A stretch of 48,927 nt of DNA, taken from assembly GCA_045601425.1 (NCBI GenBank), contig JAZRZP010000029.1, forward strand, positions 1 through 48,927. Reading direction: 5' to 3'. A program made the position numbers and the translations under genes. This DNA is from UBA1219 sp045601425 (GTDB taxonomy: Bacteria > Bacteroidota > Bacteroidia > Bacteroidales > P3). Every line of letters starts with the position of its first letter. The first letter of the stretch is position 1. The notes beneath the pieces are model-generated. The model was given only the letters and a program-made list of their open reading frames with translations. It had not been told where the DNA came from and did no database searches. This document shows positions 7,695-16,170 of the stretch, piece by piece.

Positions 7695-7702
7695 CAAAGT
7701 TA
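7695..7702 (-). promoter_or_regulatory. -7 box of the PepSY-like gene
   Basis: On the minus strand this reads TAACTTTG, matching TAnnTTTG, 42 nt upstream of the ATG at 7652. Confidence 0.5.
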
Positions 7703-7775
7703 GCAATTTTTATTCAGAAAACGAAATTTTTTCATTTTTTTTTGTTTTTTTCGTCATTATTCAAAAAAAAAGTTG

Positions 7776-7783
7776 TAACTTTG
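7776..7783 (+). promoter_or_regulatory. Ferritin operon promoter -7 box
   Basis: TAACTTTG followed by CAAC matches TAnnTTTG. It lies 79 nt upstream of the ferritin ATG, leaving a leader of about 70 nt. It is the only good box before the ferritin - Fur - rubrerythrin run. Confidence 0.55.
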
Positions 7784-7862
7784 CAACTGTTTTAAATTTG
7801 TATCAAGTACAAATTTACAATCAATAAAATCACTTAACAACTAAAAATAGGAGACAAAAGAA

Positions 7863-8378
7863 ATGTTAGACAAAAAAGTTTCAAAATTGCTGAACGAACA
7901 GATCAACAAGGAATTTTATTCAGCATATCTTTACCTTGACATGTCGAATTATTTTTCGGCCAAGGGTCTGAACGGTTTTGCAAACTGGTACAAAATTCAG
8001 GCACAGGAAGAACGCGACCATGCAATGCTGTTTTACCAGTATCTTCAGAACAACGGTGAAAAGGTAACGCTCACCGCCATTGCAAAACCAGACAAGACAT
8101 TCAAGAAAGACATGGATGTACTGAAAGCCGGTCTTGAGCACGAATACTACGTAACCTCACTGATAAACGCAATCTACAATGCCGCATACGAAGTAAAAGA
8201 CTTCCGTACCATGCAGTTTCTTGACTGGTTTATCAAAGAACAGGGCGAAGAAGAAACCAATGCAAACGACATGATTACAAAATACGAACTTTTCGGTGCC
8301 GATCCGAAAGGCTTGTACATGCTTAACCAAGAACTTGCCGGAAGAGTTTATTCCGCACCGTCGCTGGTTTTAGACTAA
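7863..8378 (+). CDS. ftnA: Bacterial ferritin (non-haem)
   Basis: 171-residue cytoplasmic iron-storage protein of the FtnA type; 24 copies form a shell that oxidises Fe(II) and stores Fe(III). The ferroxidase-centre residues are visible: E17 (NEQINKEFYSAY), E50 and H53 (QAQEERDHAM), a glutamate near 94 (EHEYY) and the EQGEEE segment near 127-131. There is no signal peptide. The length is typical. It heads an operon, with the Fur-family gene starting 10 nt after its stop, which suggests joint control by iron or peroxide. Confidence 0.95.
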   Translation: MLDKKVSKLLNEQINKEFYSAYLYLDMSNYFSAKGLNGFANWYKIQAQEERDHAMLFYQYLQNNGEKVTLTAIAKPDKTFKKDMDVLKAGLEHEYYVTSLINAIYNAAYEVKDFRTMQFLDWFIKEQGEEETNANDMITKYELFGADPKGLYMLNQELAGRVYSAPSLVLD

Positions 8379-8388
8379 GCCATCAATC

Positions 8389-8805
8389 ATGAACATTGCA
8401 AAGCAATATCTGTTACAACACGACATCAAACCGTCGATGCAACGGCTTGCGGTGATGAAATATCTGCTCGAAAACCACTGTCACCCGACAGCCGACGATA
8501 TTTTCAACGCATTGCAGTCCAGCATGCCGACACTTTCGAGGACAACGGTTTACAACACGCTGCGACTCTTTACCGAAAAGGGTGCCATTCTGGCCATCAA
8601 CATAGACGACAACATCGTGCATTTTGATGCCTGCACCGAACTTCATGCACATTTCCTGTGCCTGAAATGCGGCAGAATAGTCGACATCCACATCAATGGG
8701 AACACTCTACAGGACAACAGCAGTCTCAACGGTGCCGTTGTCACCGACACGCAGGTTTATTACAAAGGATATTGCAAAAATTGTTTGACAAACACAAAAT
8801 CTTGA
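8389..8805 (+). CDS. Fur-family regulator, PerR-like
   Basis: 138-residue metal-dependent repressor. The N-terminal winged helix includes HPTADDIFNAL and the recognition helix TLSRTTVYNTLRLFTEKG. The C-terminal dimer domain has HAHFLCLKCG (C91, C94) and YKGYCKNC (C129, C132), the paired CxxC structural zinc site typical of PerR and Fur. Position between ferritin and reverse rubrerythrin suggests it senses peroxide (PerR-type) and controls this operon, possibly itself. Sequence alone does not separate PerR from Fur, so no symbol is given. Confidence 0.9.
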   Translation: MNIAKQYLLQHDIKPSMQRLAVMKYLLENHCHPTADDIFNALQSSMPTLSRTTVYNTLRLFTEKGAILAINIDDNIVHFDACTELHAHFLCLKCGRIVDIHINGNTLQDNSSLNGAVVTDTQVYYKGYCKNCLTNTKS

Positions 8806-8844
8806 AAATTAAACATTAACATTTTAAACAATATAATAAACAAT

Positions 8845-9387
8845 ATGAAATACATTTGTCCAATATGCGGATATGTACACGAAGGAGATTCCGCACCAGA
8901 ACGCTGCCCGCAGTGCAAACAGATTGTTGAATGGAAAACCGTTGACGAAAAAGAAGCGCTGAATTTTGTAACCGAACACGTAATTGGCATAGCCAAAGGT
9001 ACCGGCGACGAAATGATAAAAGACCTCAACGCACACTTCATGGGCGAAGCTACCGAAGTTGGCATGTACCTTGCCATGAGCCGTCAGGCTGACCGCGAAG
9101 GTTATCCCGAAATAGCCGAAGCTTTCAAACGCTATGCTTTTGAAGAAGCCGAACACTGTGCAAAATTTGCCGAACTTCTCGGTGATGTAGTATGGGACAC
9201 CAAAACCAACCTTGAAAAACGCATGGTAGCCGAATGCGGTGCCTGCGAAGACAAGATGCGCATTGCACGTATTGCAAAGGAACGCAACCTCGATGCCATT
9301 CACGACACCGTTCACGAAATGGCAAAAGACGAAGCCCGCCACGGAAAAGGCTTCCAAGGTCTGTTCAACCGTTACTTCGGAAAATAA
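8845..9387 (+). CDS. Reverse rubrerythrin
   Basis: 180-residue peroxidase with domains in the reverse order: an N-terminal rubredoxin domain (C5, C8, C21, C24; YICPICGYVHEG...RCPQCK) followed by a four-helix diiron rubrerythrin domain (HFMGEATEVGMYLAMSRQA, FEEAEHCAKFAELLG, AECGACEDKMRIA, KDEARHGKGFQGL). Classical rubrerythrin has the rubredoxin domain at its C-terminus. Reverse rubrerythrins are known, for example in clostridia, as efficient H2O2/O2-reducing enzymes in anaerobes. It ends the ferritin operon and is followed by a strong bidirectional terminator. Confidence 0.9.
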   Translation: MKYICPICGYVHEGDSAPERCPQCKQIVEWKTVDEKEALNFVTEHVIGIAKGTGDEMIKDLNAHFMGEATEVGMYLAMSRQADREGYPEIAEAFKRYAFEEAEHCAKFAELLGDVVWDTKTNLEKRMVAECGACEDKMRIARIAKERNLDAIHDTVHEMAKDEARHGKGFQGLFNRYFGK

Positions 9388-9404
9388 TCATTTTCCTATA
9401 AAAG

Positions 9405-9438
9405 AAAGAGCCGGTAACCAAGATGTTACCGGCTCTTT
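9405..9438 (+). terminator. Bidirectional terminator
   Basis: AAAGAGCCGGTAAC (9405-9418) pairs perfectly with GTTACCGGCTCTTT (9425-9438), a 14-bp GC-rich stem with a 6-nt loop, ending TTTTATTTT on the plus strand. It lies between the convergent reverse rubrerythrin and decarboxylase genes and can serve both. Confidence 0.9.
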
Positions 9439-9447
9439 TATTTTCCA

Positions 9448-10848
9448 TCAGTATCCGAGAATTTTCAGCATTGACTTGTGGCTTTGTTCCTTGGCGAAAA
9501 GCTTTGTGGAATACTCACCGTTTTCGTCAACATCTATGATTATGTGCTTGGGTGCGGGTATGAGGCAGTGCTGTATTCCTCCATATCCTGCCAGAGATTC
9601 CTGATAGGCTCCGGTGTGGAAGAAACCGATGTACAGAGGTTCGTCCTTCTGGAGTTTAGGTAGGAATATTGCATTCGAGTGTGCCTCATTGTTGTAGTAA
9701 TCTTCGCTGTCGCACGTAAGTCCACCAAGAAAAACCCGCTGGTATTCCTTGTCCCAATTGTTGATCGGCAACATAATCCAACGCTGGTTGATACCCCAAG
9801 AGTCGGGCAATGTAGTGATGAAGGAACTGTCAATCATGTACCAAAGTTCGCGGTCGTTCTGCTGCTTCTGGTCTATAATACTGTACAAGGTGGCGCCGCT
9901 TTCTCCGACAGTAAACGATCCGAATTCGGTAAAAATATTGGGTTCCTCCACACCCCGAACGGTACAAATGTTCTTGATTTGAGCCAGAATTTCTTCGGCC
10001 ATATACTCGTAATCGTAGTTGCTCATGAGTGAATTTTTCATCGGGAAACCGCCTCCGATGTTGAGAGAATCGAGGTCGGGGCAAATCTTCTTGAGATCAC
10101 AATACACATTCACACATTTGGCAAGTTCGTTCCAGTAGTAGGCAGAATCTTTGATGCCCGTATTGATGAAAAAGTGCAGCATCTTGAACTGAAACTTGTC
10201 GTTGTCCTTGATTTTGTCTTCGTAAAACGAAAGAATATCGTTGTAGCGTATTCCCAGACGCGATGTATAGAAATCGAATTTCGGCTCCTCTTCCGATGCA
10301 ATGCGGATGCCTATTTTTATGGGTTCGCTCTGTTTTCCGACAGCCCCGTCGAGGAGTGTAATCTCGTTCTTGTTGTCCAATACGGGAATCATGTTGTGGA
10401 AGCCGTCGTTTATCATCATTGCAATGTTTTCGATGTACTGCGGACGCTTGAACCCGTTACAAATAATGAATATATCCTTATTTATAAGTCCTTGGCTGTA
10501 CAGCTCCTGAATAAGGTTTATATCGAATGCCGATGACGTTTCGAGATTGACTTCGTTCTTCAGCACTTCTTCGAGAACAAAGGAAAAGTGTGAACTTTTG
10601 GTGCAGTAACAATAATTGTAAGTACCCTTGTAGTCCACCTTGGCAATTGCCACATTGAAGAGACGCTTTGCACGCTGTATCTGCGATGTTATTTTCGGAA
10701 GATAGGTGATTTTCAGCGGAGTTCCATATTGCTTTATTATTTCCATAAGGGGAATATTATGGAAATAAAGTTCGTTGTCGATGGTGCAGAATTCATCCTG
10801 CGGATACTCGAGTGTCTGTTCAACCAGATCAATATACTTGTTTTTCAT
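9448..10848 (-). CDS. speA: Fold-III PLP decarboxylase, probable arginine decarboxylase
   Basis: 466-residue enzyme of the alanine-racemase/ornithine decarboxylase fold III. The PLP lysine region is NYCYCTKSSHFSFV, the glycine-rich phosphate loop is SLNIGGGFPM, and the C-terminal barrel has GGLTCDSEDYY (the catalytic C-D pair) and GAYQESLAGYGG. It most resembles the short arginine decarboxylases of Bacteroidetes, which lack the extra helical domains of the 630-660-residue SpeA. The product would be agmatine for polyamine synthesis. Ornithine or diaminopimelate decarboxylase are alternatives. It has its own promoter box (10924-10931) and shares the terminator at 9405-9438. Confidence 0.75.
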   Translation of the reverse strand: MKNKYIDLVEQTLEYPQDEFCTIDNELYFHNIPLMEIIKQYGTPLKITYLPKITSQIQRAKRLFNVAIAKVDYKGTYNYCYCTKSSHFSFVLEEVLKNEVNLETSSAFDINLIQELYSQGLINKDIFIICNGFKRPQYIENIAMMINDGFHNMIPVLDNKNEITLLDGAVGKQSEPIKIGIRIASEEEPKFDFYTSRLGIRYNDILSFYEDKIKDNDKFQFKMLHFFINTGIKDSAYYWNELAKCVNVYCDLKKICPDLDSLNIGGGFPMKNSLMSNYDYEYMAEEILAQIKNICTVRGVEEPNIFTEFGSFTVGESGATLYSIIDQKQQNDRELWYMIDSSFITTLPDSWGINQRWIMLPINNWDKEYQRVFLGGLTCDSEDYYNNEAHSNAIFLPKLQKDEPLYIGFFHTGAYQESLAGYGGIQHCLIPAPKHIIIDVDENGEYSTKLFAKEQSHKSMLKILGY

Positions 10849-10923
10849 TTTTTTAATTTAAGTAAGTTACATTGTCACAAAAAATACAATCCAACCAATC
10901 CGGATTGGTAAAATTTCAAACAA

Positions 10924-10931
10924 CAAAGATA
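10924..10931 (-). promoter_or_regulatory. Decarboxylase promoter -7 box
   Basis: On the minus strand this reads TATCTTTG, matching TAnnTTTG, 76 nt upstream of the decarboxylase ATG. The rest of the gap 10849-11240 is AT-rich and holds only this box, the divergent box at 11206-11213 and no ORF I can support. Confidence 0.55.
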
Positions 10932-11205
10932 CAAAGATTTTCCATCTTTTCGGCAATTCAGCACAATCATTTTTTTAATTTTTCACAAACTACTGTTTTT
11001 TAGCTTTTTACAAAAACAAAACATTTTCAAAAAGCATTGTTTGTTGGGTAAACAAAGAAAAGAAAGGTTTCCGACTGTCCGTTTTTACGATTTTTCGGCA
11101 CACGTACAGCCGATTTCATGCAAAAAAAACACCATTTTACGACACCCGAAAGCTTTTTTTTCAGAAACCATGTTTTTTTTTGTAACGTGGTACGATTTTT
11201 TTGCG

Positions 11206-11213
11206 TATCTTTG
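11206..11213 (+). promoter_or_regulatory. Promoter -7 box of the beta-barrel pair
   Basis: TATCTTTG followed by CAAAG, 27 nt upstream of the ATG at 11241, matches TAnnTTTG. A TTTG sits at 11179-11182, 23 nt upstream, slightly longer than the usual 19-21 nt spacing. Confidence 0.6.
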
Positions 11214-11240
11214 CAAAGAATTTCAAACGTACAAAATGTC

Positions 11241-11951
11241 ATGAAAAAAGTATACATTTTTGCAATTGCAGCAGTGCTGACAATCGGAATTTCAGCACAG
11301 GCACAGAGAAGAGGAATGGAACACCGCGGCAATTTCTTTTTCAGTTTCGATGGTGTCGTACCTGTAGGAGAGTTCTCCGAATCCATAATTGACCATCTCG
11401 TAACAGCCAACGTCCCCAATCCCGGGAACGGGAAACGTGTAATGCCGATAAACCCCGACAATATAGGAAAATCCGCGTCGTTCGGAGCAGGTTTTTCATT
11501 CAAATACAGTTTCAACTTTCCCATAATGGAGGACAAAGCGTTTGCAGGACCTTTCGTTGGCATCAGCACAACGTGGAACAAACTTGACGGGGACGTTTCC
11601 GACGAACTTGACAAGATAAGTTGCACAAAACCGAACTACATAAACATACCCTTAATGGTAGGTGCCAGCGGGCGCTACTATTTCAATGATGTTCTCGGAG
11701 TATTCGGTGAATTCGGCATAGGTACCGACATGCTCTGCATCACACGGCAGGGTTGGAAAGACAACTTCCAGAAATACGGTGCAGACTTTGCCCTTGCATG
11801 GCAAGTAGGTGCAGGTGCCTATTTCGGACGCCACCTGAGTTTGGGTATCCACTATTACAAATTCGGCAACCACCAGACAACATCTACTCCAAGCGGAAAT
11901 TACAGCGTAAACATGGGTGCCCTTATGTTCAAACTCGGTTTCGACTGGTAA
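11241..11951 (+). CDS. Outer-membrane beta-barrel protein
   Basis: 236-residue protein. The start is placed at MKKVYIFAIAAVLTIGISAQAQ, a clear signal peptide; an in-frame ATG 41 codons upstream lies before the promoter box and is rejected. The mature part alternates short amphipathic strands typical of a small porin-like barrel (SASFGAGFSFKYSFNF, LGVFGEFGIGTDML, WQVGAGAYFGRHLSLGIHYY) and ends in the aromatic terminal strand GALMFKLGFDW, the usual signal for outer-membrane insertion. It precedes a related barrel gene by 12 nt. The function is unknown. Confidence 0.8.
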   Translation: MKKVYIFAIAAVLTIGISAQAQRRGMEHRGNFFFSFDGVVPVGEFSESIIDHLVTANVPNPGNGKRVMPINPDNIGKSASFGAGFSFKYSFNFPIMEDKAFAGPFVGISTTWNKLDGDVSDELDKISCTKPNYINIPLMVGASGRYYFNDVLGVFGEFGIGTDMLCITRQGWKDNFQKYGADFALAWQVGAGAYFGRHLSLGIHYYKFGNHQTTSTPSGNYSVNMGALMFKLGFDW

Positions 11952-11963
11952 AAACACGTTCTC

Positions 11964-12641
11964 ATGAATAAACAGACAAAAATCCTGCTATTCGGAACTT
12001 TTCTGTGCATTCTGCCAATGCTTACAGCCAATGCACAGGATGTCCGCCGTCATGAAATAAAAGCGTACGGATGTCTGCCTTTGAGCAACTTCGCCAAGAA
12101 CATACAGACCGAAGAAATGATTGAAAACAAAGAAGCCGCCAGCGGTGCTGCTTTCGGGACAGGTATCGGATACCGCTATTCATGGCAATTTTCGTGGAAC
12201 TTGGAACTGTTTGCCGGAATTGACTTTTTCTGGAATCCATGCTCCGCTGAACGCAAAAAGAATTTTTCGAACAACAGCAATGAAACACCGCCACAGTATC
12301 TGAACATTCCCATAACCTTCGGTCTGAACCTGATTTCGCCTTTGGAAGAGAACTTCCGCTGGTATTTCAACGTCGGTGCCGGGGTCAACGTGAACAAAAC
12401 CACAAGTACAGGCTGGATAGACCACGAGACATATTTCGAACTTGGTTTTTCTCCGGCAATAAGCGCTTCTGCCGGAATAACAATTTTCAAACACTACACC
12501 TTCGGCATCACGGTTGAGACACTGACATCCTTTGAAGTAAAACTCAAGGAAGGCTACACCGATGAGCTCTCCATTCACCCTTCCAATGGCCTGAGGAGAA
12601 ACATGCTGATAGGTACGGTGCATCTGGGCTACACGTTCTGA
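11964..12641 (+). CDS. Outer-membrane beta-barrel protein, relative of the preceding gene
   Basis: 225-residue protein with signal peptide MNKQTKILLFGTFLCILPML..ANAQ. It shares layout with its neighbour: a middle segment with 'tyrosine-Leu/Ile-Asn-Ile-Pro' (QYLNIPITFGLNL here, NYINIPLMVGASG in the neighbour), a barrel region (WYFNVGAGVNVN, FSPAISASAGITIF) and a terminal strand IGTVHLGYTF. The two genes are 12 nt apart and probably arose by tandem duplication followed by strong divergence. A terminator follows at 12668-12706. The role is unknown; co-expressed barrel pairs may form a joint complex, which is inference. Confidence 0.8.
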   Translation: MNKQTKILLFGTFLCILPMLTANAQDVRRHEIKAYGCLPLSNFAKNIQTEEMIENKEAASGAAFGTGIGYRYSWQFSWNLELFAGIDFFWNPCSAERKKNFSNNSNETPPQYLNIPITFGLNLISPLEENFRWYFNVGAGVNVNKTTSTGWIDHETYFELGFSPAISASAGITIFKHYTFGITVETLTSFEVKLKEGYTDELSIHPSNGLRRNMLIGTVHLGYTF

Positions 12642-12667
12642 TGCCGAAGAAATCCGAAAGTTCCACA

Positions 12668-12706
12668 AAAAAAACGTTCCTACAATAATTTCAGGAACGT
12701 TTTTTT
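12668..12706 (+). terminator. Intrinsic terminator of the beta-barrel pair
   Basis: AAAAAAACGTTCCT pairs with AGGAACGTTTTTTT (12668-12681 with 12693-12706), ending in seven T. It lies 26 nt after the second barrel gene and 13 nt before the next start codon, so the downstream amidohydrolase depends on readthrough or on a promoter overlapping this hairpin. Confidence 0.85.
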
Positions 12707-12719
12707 AAAATAAAATCCA

Positions 12720-14357
12720 ATGAAGACAAGAATAACATTTTTCATCATTCTGACAACGATGTTCATGACAAACTGTTCCAAGAAAGAAAATGCCGACCTC
12801 ATAGTGTACAATGCCACGGTGTACACCGTTGACGACAATTTCGCCCAAGCGGAGGCTTTTGCCGTCAGAGAAGGGAAATTCATTGCCGTGGGCACTTCAA
12901 AGGAAATTCTGGACAGATACCAGTCTGCAGACAGCATCGACATGCACGGGAAACCCGTTTATCCGGGATTCATGGACGGACACAGCCATTTCAACAGTCT
13001 GGGAGAAAAAATGGTACGCTATGCCGACCTCACAGGGTGCAAGTCCTTCGATGAAGTCCTTGACCGTCTGCAGCGGCATGTAGCAAACAACCCTTCAGAA
13101 TGGATTCTCGGCCGCGGCTGGGATCAGAATCTATGGGAAGACAGGTCTTTCCCTACCAACGAAAGAATAGAAGAACTTTTCCCTGACAAGTTCGTTGCCC
13201 TAACCCGCATCGACGGACATGCCGGACTGGTGAGCAACAAAGTAATGCTGCTTCTCGGATTCAATGAAAAAACGAAAATTGACGGAGGCTCAATCCTTGT
13301 CGGAACCGGCGGAAAGCCGACCGGGATACTGCTCGACAATGCCTACGACATGGTGAAAGCCGCCATTCCCAAACAGAACCACAGCGAAAAGACCCATGCT
13401 CTGCTCACGGCACAGAAAGCATGTTTCGATGCCGGACTTTCGGGAGTAACCGATGCCGGACTCGATGCCGACATAATAGAACTCATTGACAGCCTGCAGA
13501 CGGCCGGCGTGCTGAAAATAAAAATAAACGCCTTTATCAGCGACGACGAGGAGACTCTCAATCACTTCCTTCCCAAAGGCATCATCTGCAAAGAACGTCT
13601 CTCGGTACGTACCGTGAAACTCTATGCCGACGGAGCCCTTGGTTCCCGTGGGGCACGTCTGCTCGCACCCTACACCGACGACCCGCAGAATTACGGTCTC
13701 ATGGTAAAGACTCCCGAATATTACGACAGCGTATGCCGTAGAGCCTACGAAGCTGGTTTTCAGGTAGCCACACACGCCATAGGCGATGCAGGGGTACGCA
13801 CTATTCTGAACGCCTATACCAAGGTGCTGAAAGGCAAAAACGACCTCCGCTGGCGCATGGAACACGCTCAGGTGGTGGACAGCAATGATTTTGACACCTT
13901 CGGCAAATACTCCATCATACCTTCCATACAGAGCACTCATGCCACTTCGGACATGGGCTGGGCAGGAGACAGAATTGGTCCCGAACGCCTGAAATACGCC
14001 TACGCACAGCAGCTGCTGCTGGCACAGAACGACTGGGTGATAAACGGTACCGATTTTCCGATAGAAAACATAAGCCCGATATATACTTTCTATGCGGCAG
14101 TGGCACGCAAAGACCTCGAAGGCAACCCGCTGAAAGGCTTCCAGATGGAAAATGCTCTCACAAGAGAACAGGCCTTGTGCTCCATAACGATATGGGTGGC
14201 GAGAGGCTACTTTGAAGAGACGCGTAAAGGAAGCATCGTAGCCGGAAAGGAAGCCGACTTCGTAGTGCTTTCGGACGACATAATGACCATTCCGGAATAC
14301 GACATTCCCCAAACAAAAGTTCTGCAACTTTTCGTTTCAGGCGAAAAGGTGAAGTGA
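12720..14357 (+). CDS. Amidohydrolase lipoprotein (YtcJ/NfdA-like)
   Basis: 545-residue metal-dependent hydrolase. The leader MKTRITFFIILTTMFMTNCSKK has a cysteine at residue 19, so it is probably a lipoprotein. The metal-binding HxH is DGHSHF (H88, H90). Other family segments are LGRGWDQNLWED, LTRIDGHAGLVSN, VKLYADGALGSRGARL, THAIGDAGVR, RMEHAQVV, GTDFPIENISP and the C-terminal KGSIVAGKEADFVVL. This is the amidohydrolase_3 family; members cleave N-acyl or N-formyl bonds, but the substrate here cannot be read from the sequence. An envelope location suggests scavenging of an external amide. Confidence 0.85.
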   Translation: MKTRITFFIILTTMFMTNCSKKENADLIVYNATVYTVDDNFAQAEAFAVREGKFIAVGTSKEILDRYQSADSIDMHGKPVYPGFMDGHSHFNSLGEKMVRYADLTGCKSFDEVLDRLQRHVANNPSEWILGRGWDQNLWEDRSFPTNERIEELFPDKFVALTRIDGHAGLVSNKVMLLLGFNEKTKIDGGSILVGTGGKPTGILLDNAYDMVKAAIPKQNHSEKTHALLTAQKACFDAGLSGVTDAGLDADIIELIDSLQTAGVLKIKINAFISDDEETLNHFLPKGIICKERLSVRTVKLYADGALGSRGARLLAPYTDDPQNYGLMVKTPEYYDSVCRRAYEAGFQVATHAIGDAGVRTILNAYTKVLKGKNDLRWRMEHAQVVDSNDFDTFGKYSIIPSIQSTHATSDMGWAGDRIGPERLKYAYAQQLLLAQNDWVINGTDFPIENISPIYTFYAAVARKDLEGNPLKGFQMENALTREQALCSITIWVARGYFEETRKGSIVAGKEADFVVLSDDIMTIPEYDIPQTKVLQLFVSGEKVK

Positions 14358-14428
14358 GACCACATCTTCAGAAACAGCAGGCTGGCAGTCGCAAACACGT
14401 TGCGACACGCAAACGGCACTCAGGCCTT

Positions 14429-14742
14429 TCATTCTCCATTGAGCAACCTGACAACTTCGGCTGAATTCAGAGCCCATTCGCAGGTATAGGATTCATCGGC
14501 GTCGGCAGGATTTTCCACAAGGACAAGGCTTTGCGACTTGGCCTTTATTTCGAGCAGTTCACCGACAGAGAGCTTTTCTCCACAGCCTGCGGCGGCAAAG
14601 CCTCAACCGAAGTGGCATCAGCACCACGGATGGTTTGTGAAGTGAATGGCATCTCAAGCCATACAATCTCCCGTTTTGCCACATCGAGTACACCGAACAC
14701 AAGTCCCTTCGAGAGATTGCTCTCACTGATGTGCACCTTGTG
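14429..14742 (-). pseudogene. 3' remnant of an unknown gene, frameshifted
   Basis: On the minus strand two reading frames join to give one continuous-looking protein tail: frame one reads KVHISESNLSKGLVFGVLDV, AKREIVWLEMPFTSQ, TIRGADATSVEAL; frame two reads GEKLSVGELLEIKAKSQSLV, LVENPADADESYTCEWALNS, AEVVRLLNGE and a stop at 14429. The frame change lies between about 14571 and 14603. The 5' part is missing: the sequence becomes the phage head gene (opposite strand) at about 14740-14750. So the gene is both truncated and frameshifted. I do not recognise the protein; the tail looks like a real conserved cytoplasmic domain, not a shadow frame. Confidence 0.6.
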
Positions 14743-16170
14743 CTGTCGCAAGCGGCCAAGAACTTTCACCCCGGACAAGGCGTGTACCGTTCTTCGTATA
14801 TGAACGCCCGCCGTTTGGCCGCTACCGAAACAAACATGGCCTACCGCACCGCCGACTACGAGCGTGTGCAGCAGTTCGATTTTGTGGTGGGCATAGAGGT
14901 ACACCTCTCCAATAACCACAACTGCAAGGGCGTTCCGGCAGGGCAGTACTATGACATCTGCGACGAATTGCAGGGTAAGTACCCCAAGGATTTCAAATTT
15001 ACTGGATGGCACCCTCATTGTCGTTGTTTCACCACCACCATACTGAAAACAAAAGAAGAGTTTGAGGCCGACCAGCAGCACATTGTACAAGGCGAGGAAC
15101 ACTCCGCTGAAAGTGTGAACACTGTGAAAGACGTGCCGCAGGGTTTCAAAGACTGGGTGAATAAGAATGCATCACGAGCAATTTATGGATATTCTATTCC
15201 CTACTTTATGAGTGATAACGCAAATTATGTATCTCAAATTTTCCATACAAAATCACCTTCTGCAATAATAGGGGATATAATGCTTACAGAAAGATTAGGT
15301 CCAATCGTCCGGTATATGGGTAGAAATCCACAGTTAGACATAATTGCAAGACGCTTGCTTCTTGACGAGGGTGAAATATCGCAGGTAGAAAAAGCAATGC
15401 TCGTTGTCAAAGCCAATAAAATAATAGCTGATTTATCATACGTTGAACTGCAAAAATGGGGAGTGATTAGTGAAGATATGGTTTTCAGCAGAGTACTAAA
15501 AAATTATCCCTTATCTGTCAAACAAAAAATACAAATAAATCACAAAATAATAGACATAGAAGCACGCAAATTAGACGTTATGGTATTCAGGGACAGATAC
15601 GGTATGGAATTTGGCTACCCTGTTGGCGTATCCAAGGATGATATCTTTTTTCATGCTGCAAAAGCGAGTGCGATTGCACATGATCTGCCACCTTTTATAC
15701 GAAAAAAAATAAAACGAATATCTTTTTATTCGGAATTAAATCCTTTAGATGAATATTGGAAGATAAAACATAAAAATCCGCACCATGTGTCAGCAGCCAC
15801 AAATGGAAAAGCGATATCTTTTTGGAAATATACCACTAAACTTAGTGAATCTGATTTTCGAAGCTATTTATCACATGAATCTGCCCATGTATTAGATGGA
15901 CTAAAAAATAAACTATCAGGCAGCAAAGAGTGGAGTGAGGCTGTTAAATCTGATGTGTTATTGAATAGAGGGTACTTCAACGGCTTCCCAACAAAATACG
16001 CACAGACAAATTTGTCAGAAGATTTTGCAGAGAGCATTAGGTGTTATCTTGAAGACAAAGAGTTGATGAGGCAAAATTATCCCTATCGAGCTGAATATAT
16101 AAGACATCTATTTAAGAAAATGGGTAGAAATTACGGTAATGGCCTTGCCCCCAAAACGCAATTCACATAA
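14731..16170 (+). pseudogene. Phage MuF-type head protein with C-terminal zincin toxin-like domain, 5' truncated
   Basis: The first 100 codons match the end of a Mu gpF/SPP1 gp7-type minor head protein: FHPGQGVYRSSYMNARRLAA, TETNMAYRTADYERVQQFDF and KFTGWHPHCRC. The upstream part of the head domain is absent, and the only start is a GTG at 14731 near the junction with the 14429 remnant, so the gene is 5' truncated. The C-terminal 350 residues are different: HESAH at 382-386 with SEDFAES (E434) is an HExxH...E zincin pattern, as in metalloprotease toxins. From about 15170 the DNA becomes clearly more AT-rich than the head part. MuF proteins with exchangeable C-terminal toxins are known from temperate phages. 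Confidence 0.7.

Noticed and set aside
14254..14264. GGAAAGGAAG match to the 3' end of tRNA-Ser as a possible att site
   Set aside because: It lies inside the conserved AGKEAD codons of the amidohydrolase gene and extends only 10 bases; more likely chance than an attachment repeat.
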